Shown here piece by piece: positions 1-8,495 of a DNA stretch of 55,438 nucleotides. How positions within the stretch are numbered: position 1 is the stretch's first letter; every line of letters begins with the position of its first letter. A program made the position numbers and the translations under genes. The notes under the pieces are model-generated. The model searched no databases. It was given only the letters and a program-made list of their open reading frames with translations, and had not been told where the DNA came from. Origin of the DNA: VGJW01 sp035285595 (GTDB lineage: Bacteria > Cyanobacteriota > Sericytochromatia > S15B-MN24 > VGJW01); contig JAYKGV010000046.1 in NCBI GenBank assembly GCA_035285595.1, forward strand, positions 1 through 55,438, read 5' to 3'.

Positions 1-689
1 ATCCCCATATGGGAGACATCAAGACCCGGGCGGGAGGATAACACCAACACGACATCCCCCTCGAGCAGGCCCTCCTGCCGCCGAGCCCGCGGCATCAGCG
101 GCAGACAGGGCCAGGAGACGGCACTCAGGCGCTCTTCTTCCCTCAAGATGGCCTCCAGGTTTGCGGGCTCGGCCAAGGCCGCATAAAGCTCCGGGTGCGC
201 CGACATGAAATCGATTCGCCGTGCCTCGGGGGCACCCCCCAGCTCAAGGGTCCGTTCGACCAAGCGCCCTCGTCCGATGTGTACGGCGGCCCACGAAGAG
301 GCATAGTGGAGCCGACTGGCCCACCCTTTAGGCAGGCCGTCACGATAGCGCCACCGAGCCAACTCGACCGGAAAACCCTGTGCCACACGGTCAGGGTCGT
401 GCCAGAGACATGTGGCAAGGGCCAGGCTGGACTCGACGAATGTCACGCAATCCAGGGCCTGCAAATCGCAGACCAGACGCTCGGGACCTTCGCCCACCTC
501 GAGCCGTCCCCGGACATAGGGCGTTCCCAGGAAGGTCTTGGCGACCTGAGCGAGCCAGACGCCTGGATCGTGTCCCCGGGGCGTCCCCGCCGCCGCGGCC
601 CGTTGTCCGAGGATGTCCTGATCTCTCGAATCCAAGGACCCTCCTGTCCCGAGGGCCGCCACCAGGACCCACGTACTCTTTGCTTTCAC
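1..689 (-). CDS. DUF1460 family amidase-like exported protein (3' end off window)
   Basis: Partial gene: 229 residues are readable and the frame is still open at base 1. It starts with GTG at 689, giving MKAKSTWVLVAALGTG, a short basic then hydrophobic export signal. Its start overlaps the upstream L,D-transpeptidase stop (GTGA, 4 nt), with GGAG just before it. Diagnostic motifs are KTFLGTPYVRG (about 51-61), LDCVTFVES (80-87, Cys81 the likely nucleophile) and RIDFMSAHPELY further on. These match the DUF1460 family, a papain-like/NlpC-P60-related fold annotated as N-acetylmuramoyl-L-alanine amidase-like. A periplasmic peptidoglycan-cleaving role fits its coupling to a cross-linking enzyme, but substrate specificity is inference. 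The family call is firm; the true C-terminus is not visible. Confidence 0.85.
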   Translation of the reverse strand, partial: MKAKSTWVLVAALGTGGSLDSRDQDILGQRAAAAGTPRGHDPGVWLAQVAKTFLGTPYVRGRLEVGEGPERLVCDLQALDCVTFVESSLALATCLWHDPDRVAQGFPVELARWRYRDGLPKGWASRLHYASSWAAVHIGRGRLVERTLELGGAPEARRIDFMSAHPELYAALAEPANLEAILREEERLSAVSWPCLPLMPRARRQEGLLEGDVVLVLSSRPGLDVSHMG

Positions 690-2641
690 TGGATCTCCAC
701 GGGCGTCCCCTCCGGCAGCCAGGGGTAGATCTCGGCGATGTCCTCGTTACGCAGGCGGATACAACCGCCTGATGTCCCGAGCCCGACTTCCTCCGGACGA
801 TTGGTCCCATGCAGGCCGATTCCCTTGCCCCCCGGATAGGCGACATCGAGGCCCAGCCAGTGCGTGCCGAAGGGATTACGGGCATCACCTCCCGGAATTT
901 TCCCAAAGGGCGGTGCCTGCACCTTGTTGCGAATGAGATAACGCCCTTCTGGAGTGCTTGCCCCCTCGCCAATCGTGACAGGATACTGGGCGAGATAGCT
1001 GCCGTTCCGGTAAACCGTAAGGGTCCGATACGTCTTGTTGACCCGCACGAACCACGGCGCGGCAGGGGTGAGACCGGAGGCGTCCTCCGGATTCGTGCCC
1101 GGTTCAGCCACGGGATCATAGGGGGCGGCGACAGCCCTGCGACCGGTGCGAGGGTCCTTGTCTGGGGAGTGAGCCGGCAGCCCAGCCCCTCCGGGGTCCA
1201 CGGACCGACCGCCCCCCCCGTCAGGCCGCATCGCAGCCTCGTCACTGCGCCCGAACGACGCTGAGGCAGCCGCTGCGCCACCCCTGGCGGCTGTCCCTTC
1301 AAGGCCGGACGCTTCCGCAGTGGCAGGCAACGAGAAGGCCCCCGACGGTGCCTTGGCCTCGAGCGAAGGCAACGCACCGCTTGAGGCAAGCTCCGCCCCG
1401 ATCCGGTCCGAGGAGGCCCGTTGGCCTGAAGCGGCCCCTCCCACCTCCGGAGATTCCGACGCAACATCCCGTCGAGAGCTTGCCGGCGACCTCTCCCCTC
1501 GGCGGCGCAAACCTTCAAGACGTGCCCACGGTGGCGGATCGAACAGGCCCACGCCGGGGTTGTCCCCATGGGCCGGCGGGGGCAGGGCCTCGGGGGGCAC
1601 GCCTTGCAGACGCTGCCAAGCCAAGGCCCCGCCACCGCCCAGCAAGCCCAAGGCCACGAGAATCTTGAGCCCCGGCCATGCCCACAGCCCCCCGCCGCTC
1701 ACAGGCCAGAAACGCAGGAGGAGAGGTACCAAGGCGAGGGCTGCACCCCAGGGACGCCTCTCCCGATCGGCGCCTTGGTCGGCGGAGCCGGACGGCCCGG
1801 AGTGTTGTGGACGTTCGAGGACCTCGAGCGCCCGCAGCAGATCATCAGCCGAAGCCAAGCGCGAGGCAGCTTCCGGGTGAATCATGCGATCGATGATCGC
1901 CCCGAGGGGACCCGGGTCCTTCACGGCCGCACGCCACGAAAACCCTCGGCCCTGGCGCAGGCCCTCGGGCGGAAGTCCTGTCAGCCACTGCAGCGCACAG
2001 ACCCCAAGCGCGTAGAGATCGTGCGCGGGAGACCAGTCCCTGCCAAATCCCTCCGGGGGCGCAAAGGGCTGGTCTCGTGTTGCCTTGAGAGCCGGGGGGG
2101 GCAAGACCAGCCACTCCCAGGAGGGACCGCAAAGTCCGGCAGGGGCATCCGACCGGGACCAGAAGCTCTCTGGCCTCACTTCGAGATGGACCCCACCTTG
2201 GGCGTGGAGCGGACCCAGCAGTTCGGCCGTTCGCCTCAGCAGGGTCACCACCTCATCGGGGCCAAGGACCCGACCACGCCGAGCCAAGGGCACACCGGGC
2301 GGCAGGGTTTCGGCAATCCATGGCCACGGGTCATCAGGATCAGCGGCACGAAGGGGCGTGAATCCTGCGGCTCCCCCCTGGGCCAGAGTCCGCACCATAC
2401 GGACCACGCGCTCGAGGAAGCGATCGTGGCCACGACGCAAGAGGCGCACCCGCACAGGCTCTCCCGTCAAGACCAGCTGGCCGTCGCAGGCCAGTCCTCC
2501 GGGACGCACTCTGACCACCCCCCCGAGTCGCACGACGCCTCCGAGCAGAGCACCCGTCACGGGAAGAGAGCACGCCCCGCAGCGAGCTTCCTCCGACGGC
2601 ACAGGCTTGCCGCAGAGGACATTCAGACAGGGTGCGGACAC
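686..2641 (-). CDS. 4-Cys prefix / pseudokinase / TM / YkuD L,D-transpeptidase fusion protein
   Basis: 651 residues in three parts. (1) Residues 1-25 carry Cys5, Cys10, Cys21 and Cys24 in a CLNxxC...CxxC pattern like the 4-Cys prefix of cyanobacterial Ser/Thr kinases. (2) About 30-270 resemble a protein kinase C-lobe (DLYALGVCALQWLTG; APPEGFGRDWSP), but the catalytic-loop HRD is replaced (GVHLEVRPESFW) and no DFG is seen, so it is probably a pseudokinase. (3) One or two hydrophobic segments (about 298-345) and a low-complexity Ala/Ser/Gly linker lead to a YkuD catalytic domain (about 530-651) with His611 in GLHGTN and Cys627 in GTSGGCIRLRNED. Inference: a cytoplasmic sensor tethered to a periplasmic enzyme making 3-3 peptidoglycan cross-links or attaching proteins. 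It is translationally coupled to the DUF1460 gene and divergent from pepA. Confidence 0.85.
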   Translation of the reverse strand: MSAPCLNVLCGKPVPSEEARCGACSLPVTGALLGGVVRLGGVVRVRPGGLACDGQLVLTGEPVRVRLLRRGHDRFLERVVRMVRTLAQGGAAGFTPLRAADPDDPWPWIAETLPPGVPLARRGRVLGPDEVVTLLRRTAELLGPLHAQGGVHLEVRPESFWSRSDAPAGLCGPSWEWLVLPPPALKATRDQPFAPPEGFGRDWSPAHDLYALGVCALQWLTGLPPEGLRQGRGFSWRAAVKDPGPLGAIIDRMIHPEAASRLASADDLLRALEVLERPQHSGPSGSADQGADRERRPWGAALALVPLLLRFWPVSGGGLWAWPGLKILVALGLLGGGGALAWQRLQGVPPEALPPPAHGDNPGVGLFDPPPWARLEGLRRRGERSPASSRRDVASESPEVGGAASGQRASSDRIGAELASSGALPSLEAKAPSGAFSLPATAEASGLEGTAARGGAAAASASFGRSDEAAMRPDGGGGRSVDPGGAGLPAHSPDKDPRTGRRAVAAPYDPVAEPGTNPEDASGLTPAAPWFVRVNKTYRTLTVYRNGSYLAQYPVTIGEGASTPEGRYLIRNKVQAPPFGKIPGGDARNPFGTHWLGLDVAYPGGKGIGLHGTNRPEEVGLGTSGGCIRLRNEDIAEIYPWLPEGTPVEIQ

Positions 2642-2672
2642 CGGATCTCACCGGGAAACGCCAGAAGGGGCG

Positions 2673-2681
2673 TGCTATGCT
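2673..2681 (+). promoter_or_regulatory. Extended -10 element before pepA
   Basis: TGCTATGCT (TGn plus TATGCT) lies 57 nt before the pepA ATG, in the 96-nt gap between divergent genes. No good -35 is visible, which is compatible with an extended -10 promoter. Sequence inference only. Confidence 0.35.
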
Positions 2682-2737
2682 GGACGCCTTGCGGCCCAGC
2701 TGTCGCATCACACGCTCTGATCCGGACGCCACTTGTC

Positions 2738-4234
2738 ATGACGACATCCTCGCACGATCCCGTCACCCAGGTCGACGATATGCTTATCGTCGGCTTTCTC
2801 GAGGGCGTCCCGCCTTCAGCCGACGGCAAGGACCCTTGGTCCGCCTCGCTGGAGCGAGTCTGGAAGTTGGGGGACTTCGTGGGCAAGGAGGGAACCTCGG
2901 TCCTCCTCTACCCGGCCGAAGGCCCTGTCGCTCGGGTTCTTGCACTGGGACTCGGCAAGAGTGAAGGGCTGGATGCCGAAAAGATCCGCCACGCGGCAGG
3001 CGAGGCCGTGCGTGAGGCACGTGAGCTCGGTGCTCGACGGGTCCTCTTCTCCCCCCTTGGTGCCCCCGCGCCTGTCCAGTGGGTAGATGCCGCGGCTTGG
3101 ACGCTCGAAGGTGCCTTGCTCGGAGCCTATACCCACGACGCCTTCAGGACGGAAGACAAGGAAGAGCGCAAGACCCTCGAGAACATCTCCGTCGCGGTGC
3201 CAGACGAACTGGCGCAGGCGGCGGCTCCTCGCCTCGCACGTGCCCGGGCCCTCGCGGACGCCGTCCATTGGGCCCGTACACGCATCAATGAGCCCGGTAA
3301 CGTGCTGACGGCACCAGCCTTCGCCGAGGCCGCCCGGGAACTGGCCCGCACACGGCCCACCCTCGCCGTCGAGATCCTTGAAAAGCCCGAGCTCGAAGCC
3401 TCGGGCTGCGGCGCGCTGCTCGGGGTCAATGCAGGCAGCGAAGCACCGCCACGGCTGATCGTCGTGACTTACGAGGGTCCAGGTACCGAGGGCAGCGCTC
3501 CCGTCGCGCTTGTCGGCAAAGGCATCACGTTCGACACGGGAGGTCTTTGCCTCAAGGGCCGCGACAACATGGGGCAGATGAAGGACGACATGTCCGGAGG
3601 GGCTGCGGTTCTGGGCGCGCTTCGTCTGGCCGCGGACTTGATGCTTCCGGTCCGTCTCGTGGCCATCGTGGCAGCCACGGACAACATGCCGGGTGCTGCT
3701 GCCCTGAAGCCTGGAGACATCTTGAAGGCACATAACGGCAAGACCATCGAAGTCATCGATACGGATGCCGAAGGCCGCCTCGTTCTGGCGGATGCTCTGT
3801 CCTATGCAGTCTCGCGTTTCAAGCCACGTGCTGTCATCGATCTTGCCACCCTGACCGGTTCCGTCTGGGTGGCATTGGGTACCGAAGCCACGGGACTCTT
3901 CACCAACCAGCCCGCGCTCGGCGAGGCGATCCGTACCGCCGGTGAGGCCGTCGGCGAGCGATGCTGGCCGATGCCGCTCTGGGACGAGCACGAAGAATTC
4001 GTCAAGAGCGACATCGCCGACCTCAAGAACAGCGGTGGCAGAGGCCAAAGCGATGGCATCATGGCGGCGGCCATGCTCAAGGCCTTCGTACATCCGGTCC
4101 CGTGGGTCCATCTGGACATCGCCGGAACGGCGTGGGCGGATGAAACCAAAGGTTACCGGACCAAGGGTGGCGTCGGAGTCGGGATCAGACTGTTGGTTGA
4201 GGCCCTCGAGCGCGGCCTGCCGAACGTCGCCTGA
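2738..4234 (+). CDS. pepA: Leucyl/cytosol aminopeptidase (M17)
   Basis: 498 residues, normal for family M17. The enzyme is a hexameric dizinc (or dimanganese) peptidase that removes N-terminal residues from peptides in the cytoplasm. Metal and catalytic motifs are intact: GKGITFDTGG with Lys261 and Asp266, MKDDMSGGAAVLGAL, and DTDAEGRLVL with Asp343, Glu345 and Arg347. The C-terminal PWVHLDIAGTAW is also typical. The frame stays open far upstream, antisense to the preceding gene, but the ATG at 2738 is where family similarity begins and lies in the divergent gap. The stop overlaps the next start (TGATG). Confidence 0.95.
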   Translation: MTTSSHDPVTQVDDMLIVGFLEGVPPSADGKDPWSASLERVWKLGDFVGKEGTSVLLYPAEGPVARVLALGLGKSEGLDAEKIRHAAGEAVREARELGARRVLFSPLGAPAPVQWVDAAAWTLEGALLGAYTHDAFRTEDKEERKTLENISVAVPDELAQAAAPRLARARALADAVHWARTRINEPGNVLTAPAFAEAARELARTRPTLAVEILEKPELEASGCGALLGVNAGSEAPPRLIVVTYEGPGTEGSAPVALVGKGITFDTGGLCLKGRDNMGQMKDDMSGGAAVLGALRLAADLMLPVRLVAIVAATDNMPGAAALKPGDILKAHNGKTIEVIDTDAEGRLVLADALSYAVSRFKPRAVIDLATLTGSVWVALGTEATGLFTNQPALGEAIRTAGEAVGERCWPMPLWDEHEEFVKSDIADLKNSGGRGQSDGIMAAAMLKAFVHPVPWVHLDIAGTAWADETKGYRTKGGVGVGIRLLVEALERGLPNVA

Positions 4235-5205
4235 TGGGCTGGCTGCGCGCACCCGAAGGTGTCGGTAGCCTGGTGTCGGTCTGGAAGGATCCCAGCTTTC
4301 CTTACCGACTCGTGGGCGACGGTTGGACCTGGACGGACGGCCAAGGCTCGAGCGCGGGCGTGGCCATACGGCGCGCACGCCACGGCAAGGACCGCCTTAT
4401 CCGTCTCGGGATTGTCAGGGACGTCACCGGAGTCCTGCCTCCGGACGTGCTGTGGCCCTGGGCCGAAGCCGAGGGGCTCGAGGCCCTCGTATGCGAGTCC
4501 CCCGCCGGGAGTGTCGCTCCTGCGGCGCCCGAGGGCCGTGCATGGGTCGAGCTCGGCAAAGTCCAACAGCTGCGGCGCGTGCCGCTGTGGCGCACCTTTC
4601 ACATCCCAGGTCATAAAGTTCACCGGGTGAATCCGGGGGATGCCCAGGCCCTTGCCATGCACCTGGAGGCACATCGGGAAGGTCTGGCACTCTCTCCCAC
4701 CGTCAGTCCCGAGGCCTTCCTCGAGGGATTGGCCTTGTGCCCTGGCCTGACCCTGGACCATTTCCGTATGGTGCGTCGGGACGGGACACTCGTGGCGCTC
4801 GCAGGGATCTGGATGCCCGGCGACTTCCATCGAGGTGACGCCCCGGGTCCCGGCCCCGCTACGAATGTGCTGCTGCGGCTGGGTTCCATGCTCGGTCGAC
4901 GGTCTCCTTGGCCGCCCCATGTTCCCGGCGATCGCGGCCAGGTCGGATTCGTCCGTGTCCTCGCCTACAAGGAAGGACAGGCCGATGCCGTGGCGTTGCT
5001 GCTATCTGCGTTGGCCGCGGACATGCGGCGATGGGGCATCAGGCAACTTGGGATCAACCTGGGCACGGACGATCCCGTGGCGGGACTGTTGCCCGGCGGC
5101 CCAAGCCAAGTCCGTCGTCGGACCCTCTGGTATGCGGGCCTGACCGAGGAGACCCAGCAACCCCCTGCGGGTCTGGTGGACCCCAATCTTCTCGACCCCT
5201 GGTAG
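4234..5205 (+). CDS. Hypothetical protein, possibly GNAT-like
   Basis: 323 residues, starting in the TGATG overlap with pepA, so almost certainly co-translated with it. I do not recognise the family firmly. The stretch DHFRMVRRDGTLVALAGIW (about 175-193) followed later by a helix-rich ALLLSALAADMRRWGIRQL segment (about 248-266) resembles the beta-strand/helix pattern of GNAT acyltransferases, and the N-terminal half could be a second degenerate repeat. There is no signal peptide or membrane segment, so it should be cytosolic. Coupling to an aminopeptidase would allow a role in peptide or amino-acid modification; this is speculation. Confidence 0.7.
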   Translation: MGWLRAPEGVGSLVSVWKDPSFPYRLVGDGWTWTDGQGSSAGVAIRRARHGKDRLIRLGIVRDVTGVLPPDVLWPWAEAEGLEALVCESPAGSVAPAAPEGRAWVELGKVQQLRRVPLWRTFHIPGHKVHRVNPGDAQALAMHLEAHREGLALSPTVSPEAFLEGLALCPGLTLDHFRMVRRDGTLVALAGIWMPGDFHRGDAPGPGPATNVLLRLGSMLGRRSPWPPHVPGDRGQVGFVRVLAYKEGQADAVALLLSALAADMRRWGIRQLGINLGTDDPVAGLLPGGPSQVRRRTLWYAGLTEETQQPPAGLVDPNLLDPW

Positions 5206-5216
5206 GTCTGTCGCTG

Positions 5217-6596
5217 TCAGCTTCCCGCGATGGAGAGGGCACCAATTCGCACCTCTGGAGTGAACACTCCGGAAGGCAGGACGGTCACTTCGGTCCCGAG
5301 GGCCTCGACGTTGGCCAGCATCTCGAGCACATTTCCCGAAACAGTGAAAAGGTGAATGGGCTCGGGAGCATCCCCTTCCCGATGCAGCAGACCGTGCGCC
5401 TGCAGGGAAAAATCCCCACTGATGGGATTGGCACCCGCATGCAGGCCGGTCACATCCCTGACCTCGATGACGGCAGGACCTGAACGCAACGCAGCCGCAG
5501 AAGTCGTACCGGGCAGGACCACAAGATTGCTCGAACCTACGCCGACCGCTCCTCTGTAGGAGGCACGAGAGGCGTGTCCCGTCGAGCGAGTGCCCGCCCG
5601 AGCCGCAGTGGCCACATTGTGCAACAGTCCAGACAGGACCCCCCCGCGCACCAGTTCCAACGGCCGAGAAAGCACTCCTTCGTCGTCACAAGGACGAGAA
5701 GCCATGCCCTCAGGCCGCAACGGATCATCGAGAATCGTCAGACCTTCAGCTGCCAGCCTTTCCCCCAAGCGCCCGCGCAACAACGACTTGCCTTCCTCTA
5801 CCGCCTTGCCGGAAAAGAGTCCGGCAAACACCCCGAGCATATCCGCCCAGGCTTCCGCCGTAAAAACCACCGGATACTGTCCTGAAGCCACGCCCGCGGC
5901 ACCCAGCTGGATCAGGGCATCCTCGACGGCTTCGCGAGCGACCTGCGCCGGGACGAAAGCTCCGAAGTCACGAGCTGCGACGACCTTGCGTCCGTTCTTC
6001 GTCTGCCCGCCTTCCGCCACGAGAGGACTCACCGCCATCCACGCGGTATCCGCGGCCCACATCCTGTCCATGCCGGCAGATGAGACCAGACGAGCGTGGG
6101 ATGACACATCCCCCCATGACGAGCCGACGACGGTCTTGACACGGGGATCGGCCTCCCGCGCCAAGGCATCGAGTTCGAGGACTCGAGCCACGCGCGCCTC
6201 GACCGACACTTCCCGCAGCGAGGGCCCGGAGAGATCGAGGATGGGCAACTCTCCGCCCGGTTCCGGCAACTCCTGGCCGGCCAACGGCTCGAGCAGGTTG
6301 GCGAAGAAGGCAGCCTCCCTCACGGCCTCACGCAGCGCCTCAGGCTGCATGACCTCTGTGGAGGCCACTCCGACCCGACCACCCCGGAAGACCCGCAGAC
6401 CGGCCCCTCGGGAATCGGCAACCGTGAAACTTTCGACCTGACCCTCCTGAACCCGTATCTGGATCGAACGGCTTGCCGCCAGATAGACCTCCACGTCCAC
6501 TCCCCGGCGGCGCGCCTCGTCGAGAGCCGCCTCAACCAGGGCGTCGCCAGCCTGATCGGACCACGGGCCGACTTGGCGCGCAGATGACCACGTCAT
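5217..6596 (-). CDS. tldE: TldE/PmbA-family metalloprotease subunit
   Basis: 459 residues. TldD and TldE form a heterodimeric zinc protease that degrades unfolded peptides and, in some hosts, matures modified peptides. TldE lacks the metal site but is needed for activity. Family features here are the N-terminal SIQIRVQEGQVESFT strand, VVFTAEAWADMLG, RPLELVRGGVLSGLLHN and the C-terminal EVRDVTGLHAGANPISGDFS. The start is set by the ATGA overlap with tldD at 6593-6596, with GGGGGA upstream. The frame is open further upstream but that stretch lies inside tldD. No other modified-peptide maturation gene is visible nearby. Confidence 0.92.
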   Translation of the reverse strand: MTWSSARQVGPWSDQAGDALVEAALDEARRRGVDVEVYLAASRSIQIRVQEGQVESFTVADSRGAGLRVFRGGRVGVASTEVMQPEALREAVREAAFFANLLEPLAGQELPEPGGELPILDLSGPSLREVSVEARVARVLELDALAREADPRVKTVVGSSWGDVSSHARLVSSAGMDRMWAADTAWMAVSPLVAEGGQTKNGRKVVAARDFGAFVPAQVAREAVEDALIQLGAAGVASGQYPVVFTAEAWADMLGVFAGLFSGKAVEEGKSLLRGRLGERLAAEGLTILDDPLRPEGMASRPCDDEGVLSRPLELVRGGVLSGLLHNVATAARAGTRSTGHASRASYRGAVGVGSSNLVVLPGTTSAAALRSGPAVIEVRDVTGLHAGANPISGDFSLQAHGLLHREGDAPEPIHLFTVSGNVLEMLANVEALGTEVTVLPSGVFTPEVRIGALSIAGS

Positions 6597-8011
6597 GACC
6601 GTCCCCCAACCGTAATCTCGTCCACGCGCAAGGGCGGTTGGCCCACGTTGACGGGAATGCTCCCGCTGATCGACCCGCACATGCCCGCAGCGAGCTCTAA
6701 ATCCTGGCCAACCTTGCTGATGCGCATCAGGATATCCGCGCCATTGCCCAGAAGAGTGGCCCCACGGACCGGCTCGGCCACCTTGCCATCCCGGATGATG
6801 AAGGCTTCCCGGACCGAGAAATTGAAGTCCCCCGTGCCAGGAACCACCGACCCGCCGCCCATCCGACGTGCATACAGGCCGTAGGGAATCTCGGAGATCA
6901 ACTCCTCGAGGCTGGCTCGTCCCGGCGCGATGTAGGTGTTGCGCATCCGCGAGGCCGGGGCAAAGCGATAACTCTGACGTCTCGCCGAGCCTGTCCGCGG
7001 GACTCCCACCCGCTCAGCCCCAATGCGATCCGCGAGATAAGCTTCGAGAACACCCTCGCGAATCAGCACCGTCCGCTGGGAAGGCATGCCCTCGTCATCC
7101 ACGCCGATGGAACCCCATTCGCCCTCGAGAGTGCCGTCATCAATGGCCGTCACCGCGGGATGGGCGATGGACTGGCCGAGCCTACCCGCGAATATCGACG
7201 CACCGGGGGCCACCGAAGTCGTCTCCAGCAAGTGCCCACACGCCTCGTGAAAGATCACTCCACCAAAGCCCTTGTCGATGATGACGGGCATACGCCCAGC
7301 CGGGCAGTGATCGGCCGTCAGCATCACAACCGCGGCGGCAGCCGCCTCCTCTGCAAGGGCCTCGACCTCGAGGCCATGCAAGAAAGAGAAGCCTTCCGCA
7401 CGACCGGGACTGCGCGACGCTACCTGCTGCACGCTTCCCTCCGCCGCGATGGCCTGGACGAACAGACGAGCATAGGGACGGACTTCAGTGGCCCAGAGTC
7501 CTTCGGAATTGGCCACCAGAATTCGCTGCGTGGTCTCCTCGACCGAGGCCTCCACCTGGCTGATCCGGGAATCTGTCGCCCTTGCGGCACGATCGGCCCG
7601 TCGCAACAAATCGATACGACATGCAGCATCCCACTCGTCCTCGGTGACCCCACCAGCCGACTCTGCGCACAGGGGAGCTGCCGTCGTGCACCCTTCCGCC
7701 GGATCGGAAGCTGCCAAGGAACGCGCGAGTTCGAGCAGCGACGCCGGCGAGACGTCGCTCGTGTATCCATACGTGGAGCGATGACCACGAATCAAGCGGA
7801 GGCCAACCCCGAAAGACTGGGCGAAGGAGACGTCCTTGGGTCGGGTATCGACCAAGGCGAGGCGACGTGACACCGTATCTTCGAGAAAAAGCTCGGCGAA
7901 TGAAGCTCCCTTGGCCAAGGCCTCGTCAAGGACCTCCCGCACGAGAGACGCATCCAAGGCCGGCTGCCAAGCGGCGGTCATCGACATCGAAGACCTCCCT
8001 TCCGGAGGCAT
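6593..8011 (-). CDS. tldD: TldD-family zinc metalloprotease
   Basis: 472 residues from the ATG at 8011, or 464 from the ATG at 7987. Both starts have Shine-Dalgarno-like sequences (AGGAGG with short spacing for the first, GGGAGG for the second), so the start is not settled. The catalytic HEACGH motif (HExxxH) lies in IFHEACGHLLETTSV, and the C-terminal region carries the expected distal metal-ligand region (LAAGMCGSISGSIPV). It works with TldE, whose start overlaps this stop (ATGA). The FtsB-like gene lies 18 nt upstream on the same strand, so the three are probably one transcript. Confidence 0.93.
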   Translation of the reverse strand: MPPEGRSSMSMTAAWQPALDASLVREVLDEALAKGASFAELFLEDTVSRRLALVDTRPKDVSFAQSFGVGLRLIRGHRSTYGYTSDVSPASLLELARSLAASDPAEGCTTAAPLCAESAGGVTEDEWDAACRIDLLRRADRAARATDSRISQVEASVEETTQRILVANSEGLWATEVRPYARLFVQAIAAEGSVQQVASRSPGRAEGFSFLHGLEVEALAEEAAAAAVVMLTADHCPAGRMPVIIDKGFGGVIFHEACGHLLETTSVAPGASIFAGRLGQSIAHPAVTAIDDGTLEGEWGSIGVDDEGMPSQRTVLIREGVLEAYLADRIGAERVGVPRTGSARRQSYRFAPASRMRNTYIAPGRASLEELISEIPYGLYARRMGGGSVVPGTGDFNFSVREAFIIRDGKVAEPVRGATLLGNGADILMRISKVGQDLELAAGMCGSISGSIPVNVGQPPLRVDEITVGGRS

Positions 8012-8029
8012 GATACCTCCTGCCTGACC

Positions 8030-8392
8030 TCAGTCCCTCCGCCCCTCACCCGTCGTCCGCGCCGGCGTGGCAGGCAACGCCACGACACGGGCTGCGTGGC
8101 CGGATGCAAATACCACCGGCACCTCTCCCGGACGTCCCATCGTCAAATCGCGCCGAGCGACCCGCAAGACGCCCTCTCCCGCCTTGGCCCGCTTCAGGGC
8201 GAGCACGAGATCGGCCTTGTGCGCTTCAAGCCGCGCCTCCTCCGCCCGATAGCGGTGTTCGAGCCGCGCGAGTTGGTGCAGCTTGTCGAGGACGGGCACG
8301 AGCTGAAAGGCGACGAAACCCAGCAGCAGCAGACCGAAGGCCCGTTCGAAAAGAGGGTTGGGACTGAACCTGCCCCGAGCGATACGATCCAT
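8030..8392 (-). CDS. FtsB/DivIC-like small membrane coiled-coil protein
   Basis: 120 residues from the ATG at 8392. A short basic N-terminus, one membrane segment (about 16-32, AFGLLLLGFVAFQLVPVL) and then a helical Glu/Arg/Leu coiled coil (about 35-70) match the architecture of FtsB/DivIC septum-formation proteins. The C-terminal half carries VARRDLTMGRPGEVPVVF, similar to the end of DivIC-like proteins. The frame is open to a GTG at 8452 and to GTG 8443 with AAGGAG upstream. I prefer the ATG because it gives a conventional topology. The assignment rests on size and topology, not on a decisive motif. First gene of the tldD-tldE transcript. Confidence 0.65.
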   Translation of the reverse strand: MDRIARGRFSPNPLFERAFGLLLLGFVAFQLVPVLDKLHQLARLEHRYRAEEARLEAHKADLVLALKRAKAGEGVLRVARRDLTMGRPGEVPVVFASGHAARVVALPATPARTTGEGRRD

Positions 8393-8445
8393 GTCAGCAA
8401 CATCGTGACATATAGACATGAAGCAGCATGCGATGAAGATCACAC

Positions 8446-8474
8446 CTGTCACTCCTTGGTCCGGATGCTAGGAT
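8446..8474 (+). promoter_or_regulatory. Promoter candidate for the DUF1015 gene and downstream run
   Basis: -35 CTGTCA (8446-8451), a 17-nt spacer and -10 TAGGAT (8469-8474) preceded by TGC (extended -10). The predicted start of transcription, about 8481, is 15 nt before the ATG at 8496 and keeps the GGAGG site in the leader. Seen by eye only. Confidence 0.45.
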
Positions 8475-8495
8475 GGGTCCTTCGGAGGCTTGAAC

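Noticed and set aside
195..728. Plus-strand open frame at the left edge
   Set aside because: Opposite to the DUF1460 gene, which explains this DNA with family motifs and a signal peptide.
391..1635. Minus-strand open frame of about 414 codons
   Set aside because: Arg/Pro/Gly-rich shadow in another frame of the L,D-transpeptidase gene; no family motif.
1568..2737. In-frame upstream extension of pepA, open for 390 codons
   Set aside because: It is antisense to the pseudokinase-L,D-transpeptidase gene, whose motifs are clear, and has no aminopeptidase similarity. High GC keeps shadow frames open.
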